From positions 31,315,090-31,379,089 of the forward strand of contig CM060180.1 of NCBI GenBank assembly GCA_030549775.1: a stretch of DNA of 64,000 nucleotides. The letters run 5' to 3'. This document shows positions 44,752 to 55,915 of this stretch, piece after piece (position 1 is the stretch's first letter; each line of letters begins with the position of its first letter). The notes under the pieces were generated by a model that was not told where the DNA came from, did no database searches, and saw only the letters and a list, made by a program, of their open reading frames with translations. The position numbers and the translations under genes were made by a program. This stretch comes from Tamarix chinensis (lineage: Eukaryota; Streptophyta; Magnoliopsida; Caryophyllales; Tamaricaceae).

Positions 44752-47700
44752 TGTAATACCCCAATATCTTATAAACATTTAATCTTGATTTATCAAAATT
44801 TTAACCTAAACTAATTTCTAATATTATAATTTTTATTTTATTTTAGCCTAGCCCTAATATCCTAATAAATAAATAAGAAAATTTATAGATAAAATTATAG
44901 ATTAACTTATCCAAAAATTTAAACCTAAACCTAAACTCAAATTCTACACTCAAAAAGATATTCCTTTTCTTTTTCCTTTTCTCTTTCTTCTTTCTTTTTC
45001 CTTTTCCTTTTTCCCTCCTTCTCCCCCGAGTTGCACTTGCCAACCCAGCCAAGTCTAATTTTTTTTTTCATCCCTCCTTTAACTTGGGTGATGTCCAACC
45101 CAAACCACCCCTTTTTCTTTTTTCTTTTCTCTTTTCTTTCTCTCCCACTTGTGTCTCCTACACCACCTCCTTTTCTCCTTTCATTTTATGTCCCAAACAG
45201 GGACTTACCTACACCCTGTGCATGTTCCCCCTTACTTCTCTCAGTCATGTAGCCCCCCGTAGGCCGCCATACAGCTGCTATATTAGTCGCCCTACCACCC
45301 TACAACACTACTCTACCATCTTGCACCCCTACACCATTGCCCCTTTCCTTACCTTCCCTGCACGTCGAGGCTCCCCTGCATCCTCCTTGTCATCTTTCCT
45401 CTCCTAGCCATGCTACCTACATATGCACTTGCAGTTCTCCCCTTTCCTTCCCCTCCTCTCGCTTCCCTCTTGTAAATGAGCTAGCCGAATCCCTCTTCCC
45501 TTCTTTCTTTATTTTTATTTTCTTCTTTTCTTCTTCAATTCATCACACCGCCGCCTCATCTCCACTGACCAAACCATCCTCGCTATCTACCGTCACCCTA
45601 GCCTACCTCTCTACCACTTCCCTTTCCTTTCCTACACGTCGCCAATAACCCCTATCTTGGCCTTCTTTCTTCTTTCCTCCCCTGCATCTACAACCTTGGC
45701 AAGCCATACCTTGTTGTTGCTAGTGCTACATCATCGCCACCAACCTCCTCCTTTCCCCTCTCCTTGCCACCGCTATCCTGATAAAACCCATCACTAGCAC
45801 ACCTACCCCTCTCTTTTCCCTCCTTTTTCCCCACCTCTTGGCCACCACCCTTACTTGCACTGCTATCAACCACCGCATCCAGCTTCCACCGCCATATCCA
45901 GGCCACCACCATTGCCCTGTATTTTCCCCTTCGCTCCACACCACTCCATTGCTAGTAGCCGCCCTTAACCACCAACCACCCACCCTTAAGCTGCCATCAC
46001 CACTATCCACGCCACCTCTTCCACCAGCCACAATCACCACCACTCCCCATCACCAACTCCCACTAGTCCCAACACCACCATCACCTCAACCCTGGCTACC
46101 AACCATCACCCCATCCTTAAACCGCCATCATCATTGCGATTGCCACCACCGTCGTCGTGCACTACCCTGCCCGAGTTTTCCACTATCACTTACCTCTATT
46201 TTCTTTCATCTCCTTTACCTTAGTCTTCTTTTAGTTTAAAAATTCTTAAGTATAAACTTTGTATATTCTTATTTATAGGTGATACTCTAGTGGGAATGAA
46301 GGATGAAGTGTAGGTCCTGCGTACTTAGAAACCGAAGTCACTTCAGTAAGGATATATACATGTCATAGTTAGGGCCTTGATGTGTAAAAATGTATATATT
46401 AGCCTATGTTAATATGCTTGATATTATTGTATGAAAATGTTATCTTGACATTGGTACTATATGTTATATGGTATTGCATGTTGGAAGAAAATGTAAGAAT
46501 GTCATGAAAGTATGATTTGTGTTGAATATGAAATATCAATATATAATCGTGGCTATGCATTTTTATGGTGTTGGTATGTGTGGGAGGTCAAAAAATCATT
46601 CATGTTGGGAATCATGAGATTTGGGTAGAAAATGGGTATTTTAGTGATCTCAAGGGCATTTTGGTCAACATGGTTAAAAATGAAATATTGGGTAATTTAG
46701 GATTTTAAATGTTTAAAAATATATTAAGAATAATATATGAAATACTTGGATTGAAAATGAATGGTTTATGTCTAATAAATGAGGAAAGAGGCTTTCAGTG
46801 TAAATAATGAAACCTAGGGGTAGAATCGTGATCATATGTGAGAAAGGTTGGAGTTTGACCATAAGATTTGGATGATGTTAATGTTGGTATCTTAGATACG
46901 CATATAAAATATGAGAGTTGTATGAGTTATAGAAAAAAAGTTATGACTAGATGGTAAAATTAGGGTTTTATAGGAGATATGAATAGTAAATCCAAAGGTA
47001 GCCTATTATTGCATGTGTAAGACGGGAGATTTGGACTTCAATCTTGGGATATGATGTCAAAAATAATATTTTGGAAATATATGTTAGATTTGGTGGTCAT
47101 ATGGGTTTTAAGGAAAATGTTATGAATAAATGATGAAATTAGGATTTTATAGGAGACATAAATGGTAACCCTAGGGGTAGGTTATTATTTCATGTGTTAG
47201 ATGTGGGATTTAGGCCATGATCTTTAAATATATTTTCAATAACAAAATTTTAAGCATGGGTATGGAATTTAGGAACTAAATGAATACCAGAGAAAAGGTT
47301 ATGTTAGGTTTGTGAAATTATGAGTTTAAAGGGAAATAGGACATGTTCTGGAAATATTTGTTGGGATGGGTGTCTTGCATGAGTATGTGTATGTGGATGT
47401 GTGATGACCTTTAAATAAATAAAGTATGAATAAGATACTAATCATTTATAGTCAAAGATCACATGAGTCAGAATTAGTTGTACCTGTCTGTTCCACCATA
47501 CGAGAATAGTGGCCAAGAGTTTATGCCCTAGGGTTGTATTTTTAATACAGTTCCACTGGTTGAGAATAGTGGTCAAGATCTATATACCCTAAGGTTATAA
47601 TTTTGATACTGTTCCACCAGTTGAAAATAATGGGGTCCCTGAACTCAAATAAAATGAATTAGTTGAATGATCTAAGGCATTGATGAGATATTAACCACTT

Positions 47701-48480
47701 AAAGTGAAATAACACATGGGTTAGGGCCGGTTGTACCTTTCCGTTCTACCATACGAGAATAGTGGTCAGGAGATTATGCTTTGGGGTTGTATTTATTATA
47801 TCATTCCACCGGTTGAGAATAATTGGGTCCCTAAACTCAATGTAAATAAAATTATGAGTATTGATCATAATACTATTACTATATGATTTGAAAATGAATA
47901 AATAAGTTGGCATCAATAAGATTATTCTATATGCACGTTTTCTCTTGAGTTTGTGTGACCTTATGAACTGGTGTGACCTTTCTTGACTTTATTGTTAACT
48001 TACTTAGTACATAACGTATTGATCATCATTTTCATAGGTGTTGCTCATTCTCACGAGTAGATGACCCTTTTGAGCTTGTGTAGGTTAATGAGGACCCACT
48101 AGACGATTATGCTACTTATGATACTCTGATTGGGGCAGAGTGATTATATCTCATGTATGGATTTTGGAAAATCATAGATTTAGGTTATCTAGTTATTATT
48201 TTAAATCGAATAACCCTTTTCACATTTCCTCTCGTGATATTTACTTTATGTATTTGGATTCGTATTCAGAGTTAGTCTCCAAAACTCTTACTTATGTTTA
48301 TGAAAGTATCCTTGTTCTATGTTTATCATGTCTAACATTCTAAATTATTTTTGCTTATACTTGATGTGAGAACGGTACATAAGCTAGATTCATGTCAATT
48401 ACATAAGTAACACTCATTCATGTTTGATTTATGTTTCCGCTTAAACAAAAAATTTCAATTGTAAATGCGGGGGTGTTATA
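44752..48480 (+). mobile_element. 5' LTR of element E (3,729 bp)
   Basis: Starts TGTAATACCCC and ends GGGGGTGTTATA (CA eroded to TA). It has the common architecture: pyrimidine-rich tract (about 44950-46200), AT-rich middle, palindrome array of the TTCCACC...GAGAATAGTGG subtype (about 47490-47830) and the 'cataacgtattgatcatc...ctcattctcacgagtag' block (48010-48060). It is followed at once by a primer site and gag, which proves that these units are LTRs and sets their orientation. No 3' LTR was identified. Confidence 0.85.
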
Positions 48481-48483
48481 AGT

Positions 48484-48495
48484 TGGTATCAAAGC
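48484..48495 (+). other. primer binding site of element E
   Basis: TGGTATCAAAGC, three bases after the LTR. One mismatch to TGGTATCAGAGC, the complement of the initiator-Met tRNA 3' end used by many Ty3/gypsy and Ty1/copia elements. Confidence 0.85.
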
Positions 48496-48738
48496 TTTGG
48501 TTTTGATTGCTATGTTTTGTTTTCAGAAAATTAGGTTTTAAACAATACTCTATCTGATTATATTGGTATATTTATTATTTTAAAAATATCAATTCTACAA
48601 AAATCTGGATTAACTTATGAGAAATCGAGCACGCTTAGCCTAGGTGGCCTCTAATTATGATATATATAATAAGTGTTAGTAAGATAGAAATTTTTTATCC
48701 CAATGTGTCTTTTATTTTGCAACTAACTTGTTGCGACA

Positions 48739-49500
48739 ATGGACGATAGATTAGGACACTTGGAGAAGGCATTTGAGGTCTTAATGGAGTTCATCCAGTG
48801 TTAACATAAACATCACCCTCAGTTGCCAACCCCACCTCTGCATTACCCACAAGAGGGTATTATAGAAGACTAGATTTAGAGGGTCATTGACCACCACCCT
48901 TCACTCTATGCCTGTGAGGAGGAACTAGTCATCCTAGAGGGATGGATTTGGGATATGGACAGGACCTTTGAGGTGGTCGACTGTCTACTTTTTTAGAAGG
49001 CGAACATAGAAACATTCTTTCTCTATAGGACTGCAAATGCTTGGTAGGTAGGTCATCGTACACATTAAGAGTCGTCAATGTTTTGGGAGGCCTTCAAGAC
49101 AAGGATCCATACCAAGTTCTATCCGAAGAGCCTCAAGATGGACAAGCTAAAAGAATTCATGCATCTAACTCAGGGATGCATGAAAGTGAGACAATACCAT
49201 GCTCGTTCCATGGAGCTATGAAGGTTCACACCTAGCATAGTGGCCAATGAGTCGACCATGGTCTTTCAGTTTGAGCGAGGGATCCATTTTAGCATCTGTA
49301 AGATGATGGATGTAATGGCCTTCCAAGACTTAGCCACCTTGTACGAGTGGGCTTGTATCGCTGCTACTATAGTATAGGAGCAAACTTCTATCATTAGGAA
49401 GAGGAAGACGGAGACATAGGATTCTAAAGGCAGAATCCATCTAGCAAAGGGGTCAACCAGGGGGTCTTTTCAAATATCAAGAGCAGCCAAAACATTTTTT
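48739..49500 (+). pseudogene. Ty3/gypsy gag, nine in-frame stops
   Basis: One continuous frame from ATG 48739 encodes a retrotransposon gag (Retrotrans_gag type): MDDRLGHLEKAFEVL near the start, EGWIWDMDRTFEVV, ETFFLYRTANAW, MFWEAFKTRIHTKFYPKSLK, EFMHLTQGCMKVRQYHARSM, FQFERGIHFSI. Stops lie at 48802, 48871, 48877, 48994, 49045, 49066, 49219, 49375 and 49417. There is no frameshift over 254 codons, and the stops are explainable by C-to-T or G-to-A changes. The sequence ends at the hAT-like segment near 49511, so nucleocapsid, protease and pol are absent. In family terms gag forms the particle that packages element RNA; this copy cannot. Confidence 0.88.
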
Positions 49501-49510
49501 ATGCTAATGG

Positions 49511-49860
49511 TAGAGGTGGTGAACTGGTCATATGGGTTGGGTTTGAGTCGGGTCAATTTTGGCAAGAATAAAATCAAGTTACTATGCAATCAGATCAAGG
49601 TCGAGTTTGGGTTTCGGTATAATTCGAGTAACTGTGATTCGGGTCAGTTTTGTATTGGGTTGGGTCATTTTGGGTTAGAAAAATATCGGGTAGGGTCCAC
49701 GTTTAACCCATCAGGTTTCTTCTGGTTCAGGTTCAATTTGGGTGTACAAACTTTAGATCGAATCGGGTTTGGGTCGGGTAGATTCGGGTCTATAAACTTA
49801 ATTATAAACTCTAGGTCATATCGGGTTTGGAATAAGTTAGTTCAATTTAAAATTTGTATA
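49511..49860. mobile_element. possible hAT left end with GGGTCGGGT subterminal motifs
   Basis: Starts TAGAGGTGG like the hAT ends at 29641-31802, and is followed by GGGTTGGGTTTGAGTCGGGTC and similar motifs. A possible partner end lies at about 58440-58752. The flanking 8-mers GCTAATGG and GGTGACAG agree at only 4 of 8 positions, so pairing is doubtful. Confidence 0.4.
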
Positions 49861-50663
49861 GACATTAATTGTTATCAATTTAATATAATTAATAAATTGA
49901 ATTTTGTGATTTATTACTATTGGTATGATTATCATAGTAATTTTTATCATAGTATATGTAATGATATAACAAATTTTTATCATAAAATATGTAATAATAA
50001 TAAAAATTATTACCATTATTTTTATTATTATTATAATTATTTCTATAAATACAATTATAAATATTATTATATAATTATAATTACCATGTTAATTATTATT
50101 GTTGTTGTTGTTGTTGTTGTTATTGTTGTTGTCAACTTTAGAAATATAATAATCATTATTATTAGTACAAATACAAATATAAATTTTACTATTTTTATTA
50201 TAATATTATATATTATAATTATTATATTTACAATTATAATTTTTATGCTTATAATAATTAATGCCCATAAATAATAATAATAGTAATAGTAATAGTAATA
50301 GTAATAGTAATAGTAATAGTAATATATGAGGATAATGGTATGCACATATGTCTATTTATTTAATTATACAAGTAATTAGTTTCATGTGATTACAAGAGAA
50401 TTCTAACACTTTACAAATTATAAAAGTGATAAACAAACTGAGAATTGTAATCTAGCTAGAAAGTGAAATAAGTAGTTATTAAATAATTTATGTTGTTAAT
50501 GGATATATCATTTACCATTTCAAATTATATTTAGTAACTAATTAGCTTTCGGTAAATAAGTAAGTTTTAGAAATTATACTTTACTAAGCATGTTATACCG
50601 TAACCCTATCACTCTTAGCTATTATAAATAGCCTCCTAAATCTCCATAATCAGCATACTAGCA
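49861..50663. other. AT-rich microsatellite-laden sequence
   Basis: Dominated by TTATTA/TAATAA, a (TTG)n run near 50099-50130 and an (AGTAAT)n run at about 50280-50322. The 257-codon frame at 49501-50274 reads Tyr/Ile/Asn-rich low complexity and is rejected as a gene. Confidence 0.6.
50280..50322. repeat. (AGTAAT)n microsatellite
   Basis: About seven hexamer units. Confidence 0.85.
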
Positions 50664-51733
50664 GCATATGAAATACCCCAAAACCTAATTTTAAGAATTA
50701 TAGCTAATTAAGGATTTATTATGATAATTAATTAAATAATTTTTTATTAAAATAAAAGGAAATTAATTAGGGCAAATCAAGAAGAAATTTGTAAATATTT
50801 TAATTAGGAAAAATTTGGATATTTTAGCTAATTAAGGATTTTATTTTGGAAATTAATTAAATAAATTATTTTATTTAAAATAAGAAGGAGAAAGTAGGTT
50901 TAAATTAATAGGAATTTTATAAATAATTTAATTGGAGAAGATTAGAGTGATTTGCTAATTAAAATGAAATTTATGAAAAACCTTTTAAAAAACCTAAATT
51001 AGCCTAAAAATGACTTTAAATATTATTGTATCCTAATTATTTTATAAAAAATATCCCAAATATCCAAATTAATTTAATTAACCTAACCCACTATTTTTCT
51101 TTTTCTCTTTTTCCTTTTTCCTTTTCTTTCTTCCTTTTCTTTTCTTTTTCTTCATTCCTTTTTCTTTCATCTTATTTTCTTTTTCTTTCACCTTGCTGAT
51201 TGGGCCTGTCGGCGGCCCAATTTCCCTTCTTCCTTTTTCTCCTCCCCGCAGCCCGTCTCTCCCCTTTTTTCTTTTCCTTTTCCCGTGGCCCAGACTCTTT
51301 TCTTTTTCTCTTCTTCTTCGACGGCCCGGCACGCCGTGTTTTGGCACCCTTTTTTTTCTTCCGCCAACCCGATTCGCCCGTCTTTCCTTTCTTTTCTTTT
51401 CTTTTCCCCAACCGACCGGTCCATCTCCTTCTTCTTCCTTCCTCCTCCCCTCACCGTTCGCACCTGCCATTTCCGTCGACCTACAACCGTCCGAGAATCA
51501 CGACGTCACCCACGCCCATTTGATCGACCATTTCTCCCTTCTTTTCCTCATCGTTCCGCCAGTCACGCTGACCCAAACCACTTTCTCCCTCTTCTCGTGT
51601 AGTTCCTCGTTTTCCTGAGCATTCCCTTGCCATGAATTTGACTTCCACCGACCAACCATCGCCGCCGATGACCAAAACCCTAACTACATTACCCCCTCGC
51701 CAACCCACAGAACTTACCCTCTTCTCTAAGCTC

Positions 51734-51741
51734 TATAAATA
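51734..51741 (+). promoter_or_regulatory. TATA box of LTR F
   Basis: TATAAATA after 'taagctc', about 1,066 bp from the LTR start, matching its place in B. Downstream is 'gagcccagtatcgagc', a candidate start region. Confidence 0.65.
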
Positions 51742-52429
51742 CCCCATAATGAGCCCAGTATCGAGCTTTTGATTCCTACTCAAAATTTTCCGACCTTGCC
51801 ACTGTCGCCCCTTCAGACACCATTTTTGCCGCCTCTGACTAACTCCCCCGCCCTCTTTGCCCACCCAACTAATCCTTACACCACCCTCTAACTAACTGAA
51901 CCACCCATATTCCTCGATTTTTCCTGCACAAGTCGCCCCGGTTGTGCAAAGTTCCCTCCCCGATCAACCATTTCTTCCATCTCTACCACCCTTTGCGCTG
52001 TCGTCCACCACCACTTCAGCCACTGTCACTGCCTCATTCATCTTCCAAAAGACCCATGCAGACCCTCCTCTATCTCCCCTACCTTTCTTTTCCCCTTCCT
52101 TCCTCTCCTCCTCTCTTTCTCTTCTTCTTCCCCATTGAGACACCGCCGCCGCCGCCGTGCGCCACCACCTTTGGCTACGCCGCCACCCTCATTCTGTTCC
52201 TCTCCTTCTAGACAACCATAACCACCCTTACTTCCACCCTCTTTCTCTTTCGCTTTTTCCCCGCCCTCAACTTTTTCCCTTTTCTTCTCTTTTTTCGGTC
52301 GTCGCTGTCGCCCTACACCACCGTCGGTGCCGCCTATCACCACCAGTCTAAGGTTGAACCCTAAACCCTCTCAACCCTTTTTTTACTATTTATACAAGCT
52401 TTAATTTATTTTATTTTATTTATTCGAAC

Positions 52430-52685
52430 ATATATACTATTATTATTATTATTATTATTATTATTTCTATTGAGGGCCGAAGCCCTATTATATTTTTTAT
52501 TTTGATTATAATATTATTATTCTTATTGTTGCTATTAATATTATTATTATTATTATCATCAATGTTAGTATTATTATTCTATATAAGGCTGAAACCCTAT
52601 TATGCCTATTTTGAATTTTAGTAGTAGCATTATAAATATCAAGTCTTACTATTATTAATATTATTAATATTTTTATCATTAGCAT

Positions 52686-52721
<36 letters not shown>

Positions 52722-53130
52722 TTGATTAAGCTTATTATTATTCAATGTAGGGTCAAAACCCTACTTCATTTTATCTTCAATTATTATCATTACTATTATT
52801 ACCATTATGATTATTATTATGATTTATGCAACATTATTATGGTTTTTATCGTTATTATTATTACTATTTCATCATTATTATTATTACTAAGTTTTATTAT
52901 TAATTTTACTAATGTTATTATTAGTATTTTTATGGTGAAGGGTCGAAGCCTTTATTCCACCTTTTGTTTCAAATCATATTATTATTATTATTATTAGTAG
53001 TAGTATTTTTAGTATTATTATTATCGTTATTTTTTTACTATTATTAATATTATCATTTTTGTTATTTTTAGTATCTTTATTATTATTTTTTTAGTATCAT
53101 TATTATTATTATTAGGATAAAGTCTTCAAC
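52430..53130 (+). repeat. TTA/ATT-rich microsatellite zone of LTR F
   Basis: Runs of TATTATTAT broken four times by a short phrase like 'agggycraarccctattat' (near 52474, 52587, 52749, 52937), so the zone itself has a ~110-190-bp periodicity. Confidence 0.7.
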
Positions 53131-53328
53131 CTTATATTATCAACTTTTACAATATCATTATTATTCTTATATCTTTAGAAAAATTAGTAATTAGTTAATG
53201 TCATTATTATTAATATGTTATTATTTTATCAAAAACATAGTCTTAGAATAAGTTAGTAATTAATAGTATTTTTGGTAGGAGGGAATCTAATTTTTAGCTT
53301 TTCCCTCATATAGGTGAGACCAGTCAAA

Positions 53329-53366
53329 GCCCTAAGGAGGCGTAGGAGCGTGCTCCAAGACCGGTG
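53329..53366 (+). promoter_or_regulatory. conserved 38-bp block (LTR F)
   Basis: Same block as 36221-36259 in B with almost no change. Confidence 0.55.
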
Positions 53367-54889
53367 TCGTTTTAGGTAAGGGTGTAACTAAGGCCTTATG
53401 TGTGTTGATGTGCATTATATGCTTTGTATGTGTTGTATCTTATGCTTATCATTATAATTATTTCGTATGTGGTATGACGTGGAGTTGAAGTATGTTTCTA
53501 TGTTATTATATGGCATGTGTACTATATGTATGTGATGGAATATTGTGGTATGTGATGTTATGGTTTGCGACCCTTTATACATGCATGTGAGGATGTATAG
53601 AAGTGGTATTATGTGGGCAAAAGGTTGAAAAAGAAAAATGAAAAATAAGTTAACCCAACGGGGAGTAAGTTAACCAAAAAGAAATGAGTTGACCAAGGGA
53701 TGTGAGTTGACCTAAAAATGTTAATGATCCATCAGTGGAAGAAGAATAAGGGGTGAACGTAAAATGAAGGAATGGGAGAATCTAAACTAGGGTTTTGTGT
53801 GGATGGACTTAAGGTTTTGCATGGTAGATTTTATGGTGTTGCATAGGAGAATCTAAACTAGGGTTTTTATATGGATGGACTTAGGGTTTTGCATGGCAGA
53901 TTCTATGGTGTTGCATGGGAGGATCTAATCTAGGGTTTTGTATGGATTGAATCTAGGGTATTTTATGGAGGAATCTAGGGTTTTTCATGGAAGAATATTG
54001 GGGTTTGGTATGGAGGAATCTAGGGTTTTGTATGGATGGATTTAGGGTTTACATGGGAGCTTAGGGTTATGAATGAGAAAGTTTGAAGATTTGCATGGGA
54101 AAGTTAGCATATGTATGGGAGTAAAGTTTAAGTATGAAAAGTTGACTTGGGATGTAAGGAAGGTAATAAAAGAGTTATTTGAGTGTTTGGAAGTTTTGGG
54201 TGAAAAATAGTACATAGGACAGTATAAGGGTACAGAGGAGGCTGAGCTAGGATTTGGGGTAAAAACCCTAATTTGAGGAGGTGGTAAAAAGGGAGAAATA
54301 AATGAGGGTGAGTGGAGTACTAGAGAATGATGAAAATGATCAATTAAGGATGAGCATGATTATCATGGAAAAATAATAGGGGGAATGTGAGAAATGGAAG
54401 GGTCACATGTGGACATAAGGAAGCTAAGGTTTGTTGTGGCCAGTTAGGGTTTGGTGTGATTACTTAGGGTTTTGTGACCACACGTGTGCTTGAGGTGTGA
54501 GGTGTAATGATGAGAGTTGAATCTAAAGGTTGTGATGTCTTGAGTGTTAAAAATGATTTGGGTCATGTGAAGTGGAGTGGGATGGACCACAAAGGTCAAA
54601 ATTAGGGTTTCGGGATAAAACCCTAGAGTGAGATGTGGAGTGGACTTGGAAGTGTAAAGTAGTGGGCTTTGACCCATGTACTTAAGAGTTGGACTTCTAG
54701 TGTGATATAGGATATGGAGGAAATGATGTTGGGGCAAGTTAGGAGGTACATGGTTCTCATGATATGGTACAGGTCAGTTGGAGGACAAGCACAGAAAGAG
54801 TTAGTCATGCATGTCTAGGGTTAAAATTTTAGAATAAGACACTTAAGATATTAATCATGTAAAGTGAAAGAGTATTAATTCGGGCCCAG

Positions 54890-55225
54890 ACTGATCCACC
54901 AGCATAATAGTGGCTAGGTACCGAGGTATCCTGAAGACCGATCCACGGACATATAATAGTGGTAGGGTATGTTACCCTAAGTGACCGATCCATCGGCTAT
55001 AATAGTGGGGGATCCCGAGCTCAATAAACAAAACCCTACAATTTGCTAAGACACATAAAAGACACTAATACTTACAGTGGAACACCATGTGAGTAGGGGC
55101 CAGACCGATCCACCAGTATAAAATAGTGGTTAAGGTATGTTACCCTAAGTGACCGATCCACCAGCTAGAATAGTGGCCAAGCACCAAAATGCCCTGGAGA
55201 CCAATCCACCGGCAAAAATAGTGGG
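54890..55225 (+). repeat. array of palindromes in LTR F
   Basis: Six copies (for example GATCCATCGGCTATAATAGT) in two modules of three. Confidence 0.7.
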
Positions 55226-55789
55226 GTTCCCGTACTCGTTTGGGCTTGATAAAGAGCATGGTGTGAAAAGAATTCCGATAAGAGATTAATTAAGTAATTA
55301 ATATGAACTATAATTGGACTTTTGTATTTTCACCTGAATGTTCATATGCCTTATGTTATTATGTTGGACTATATGCTCTTTTTATTCTTCTACATGGTTT
55401 ATGTGATTTTATGTGTTGGCCTTAGTGCATCGGTTACCTTACTCAGTACGTAGTGTACTAATCACTCTTTTCATGGGTGCTACTCATTGTCACGAGTAGT
55501 AGGCCCTTCTGACTTGTGTAGGTGGGCAAAGCATCAGGCGGGGCTGAGTGTTGAGCTTATGTTTGGCTCGATGATGGGAGTGACGTGGCCGGATTTTATC
55601 TCCATGATATTTTATTTCCTTCTTATATTTCTTTCCTGTATTGGATTTTCCTTAATTAAATATAAATGTTTGTAAACATTATTCTCTCTGAGGAATTTTG
55701 ATTTTGCACTCTAATTTCTATGTTATGATCTTTTTAATTCTTTTTATGAACTCTCGGTTTAAGTTTGAAGATAATCTTTTTAGCCTTAG

Positions 55790-55835
55790 CACTTGGTACT
55801 GGAATGGTTGGAGTGAACCAGTTTGGTACTAAGTG
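55790..55835 (+). promoter_or_regulatory. conserved LTR-terminal inverted repeat (LTR F)
   Basis: CACTTGGTACT ... TTTGGTACTAAGTG, about 80 bp before the LTR end. Confidence 0.6.
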
Positions 55836-55915
55836 TGGCGGTAACAACCCCAGAATTTAAGGGTTTTAATTTAATTGCTTTCGTTTAAAAAAATAGTGAA
55901 TTTTGAGGTGTTACA

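Larger units (their letters stand above)
50669..55915 (+). mobile_element. complete solo-type LTR F (5,247 bp)
   Basis: Starts TGAAATACCCC, ends GAGGTGTTACA, with a perfect 5-bp duplication GCATA (50664-50668 and 55916-55920). Plus orientation, same subfamily as B. It holds a pyrimidine-rich tract (about 51090-52370), TATA box (51734-51741), TTA-rich zone (52430-53130), the 38-bp conserved block (53329-53366), 'tctagggttttgtatgga' repeats (53770-54070), palindrome array (about 54890-55225), 'gtactaatcactcttttcatgg' block (55455) and terminal hairpin (55790-55835). No primer site or coding domain is adjacent. Confidence 0.92.

Noticed and set aside
49501..50274. 257-codon open frame
   Set aside because: It runs from hAT-like GGGTCGGGT motifs into TAT/TAA microsatellites; the product is Tyr/Ile/Asn low complexity with no domain.
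53770..54070. Interstitial telomere repeats (TTTAGGG-like)
   Set aside because: The phrase is an irregular 'tctagggttttgtatgga' repeat of the LTR, not a 7-bp period.
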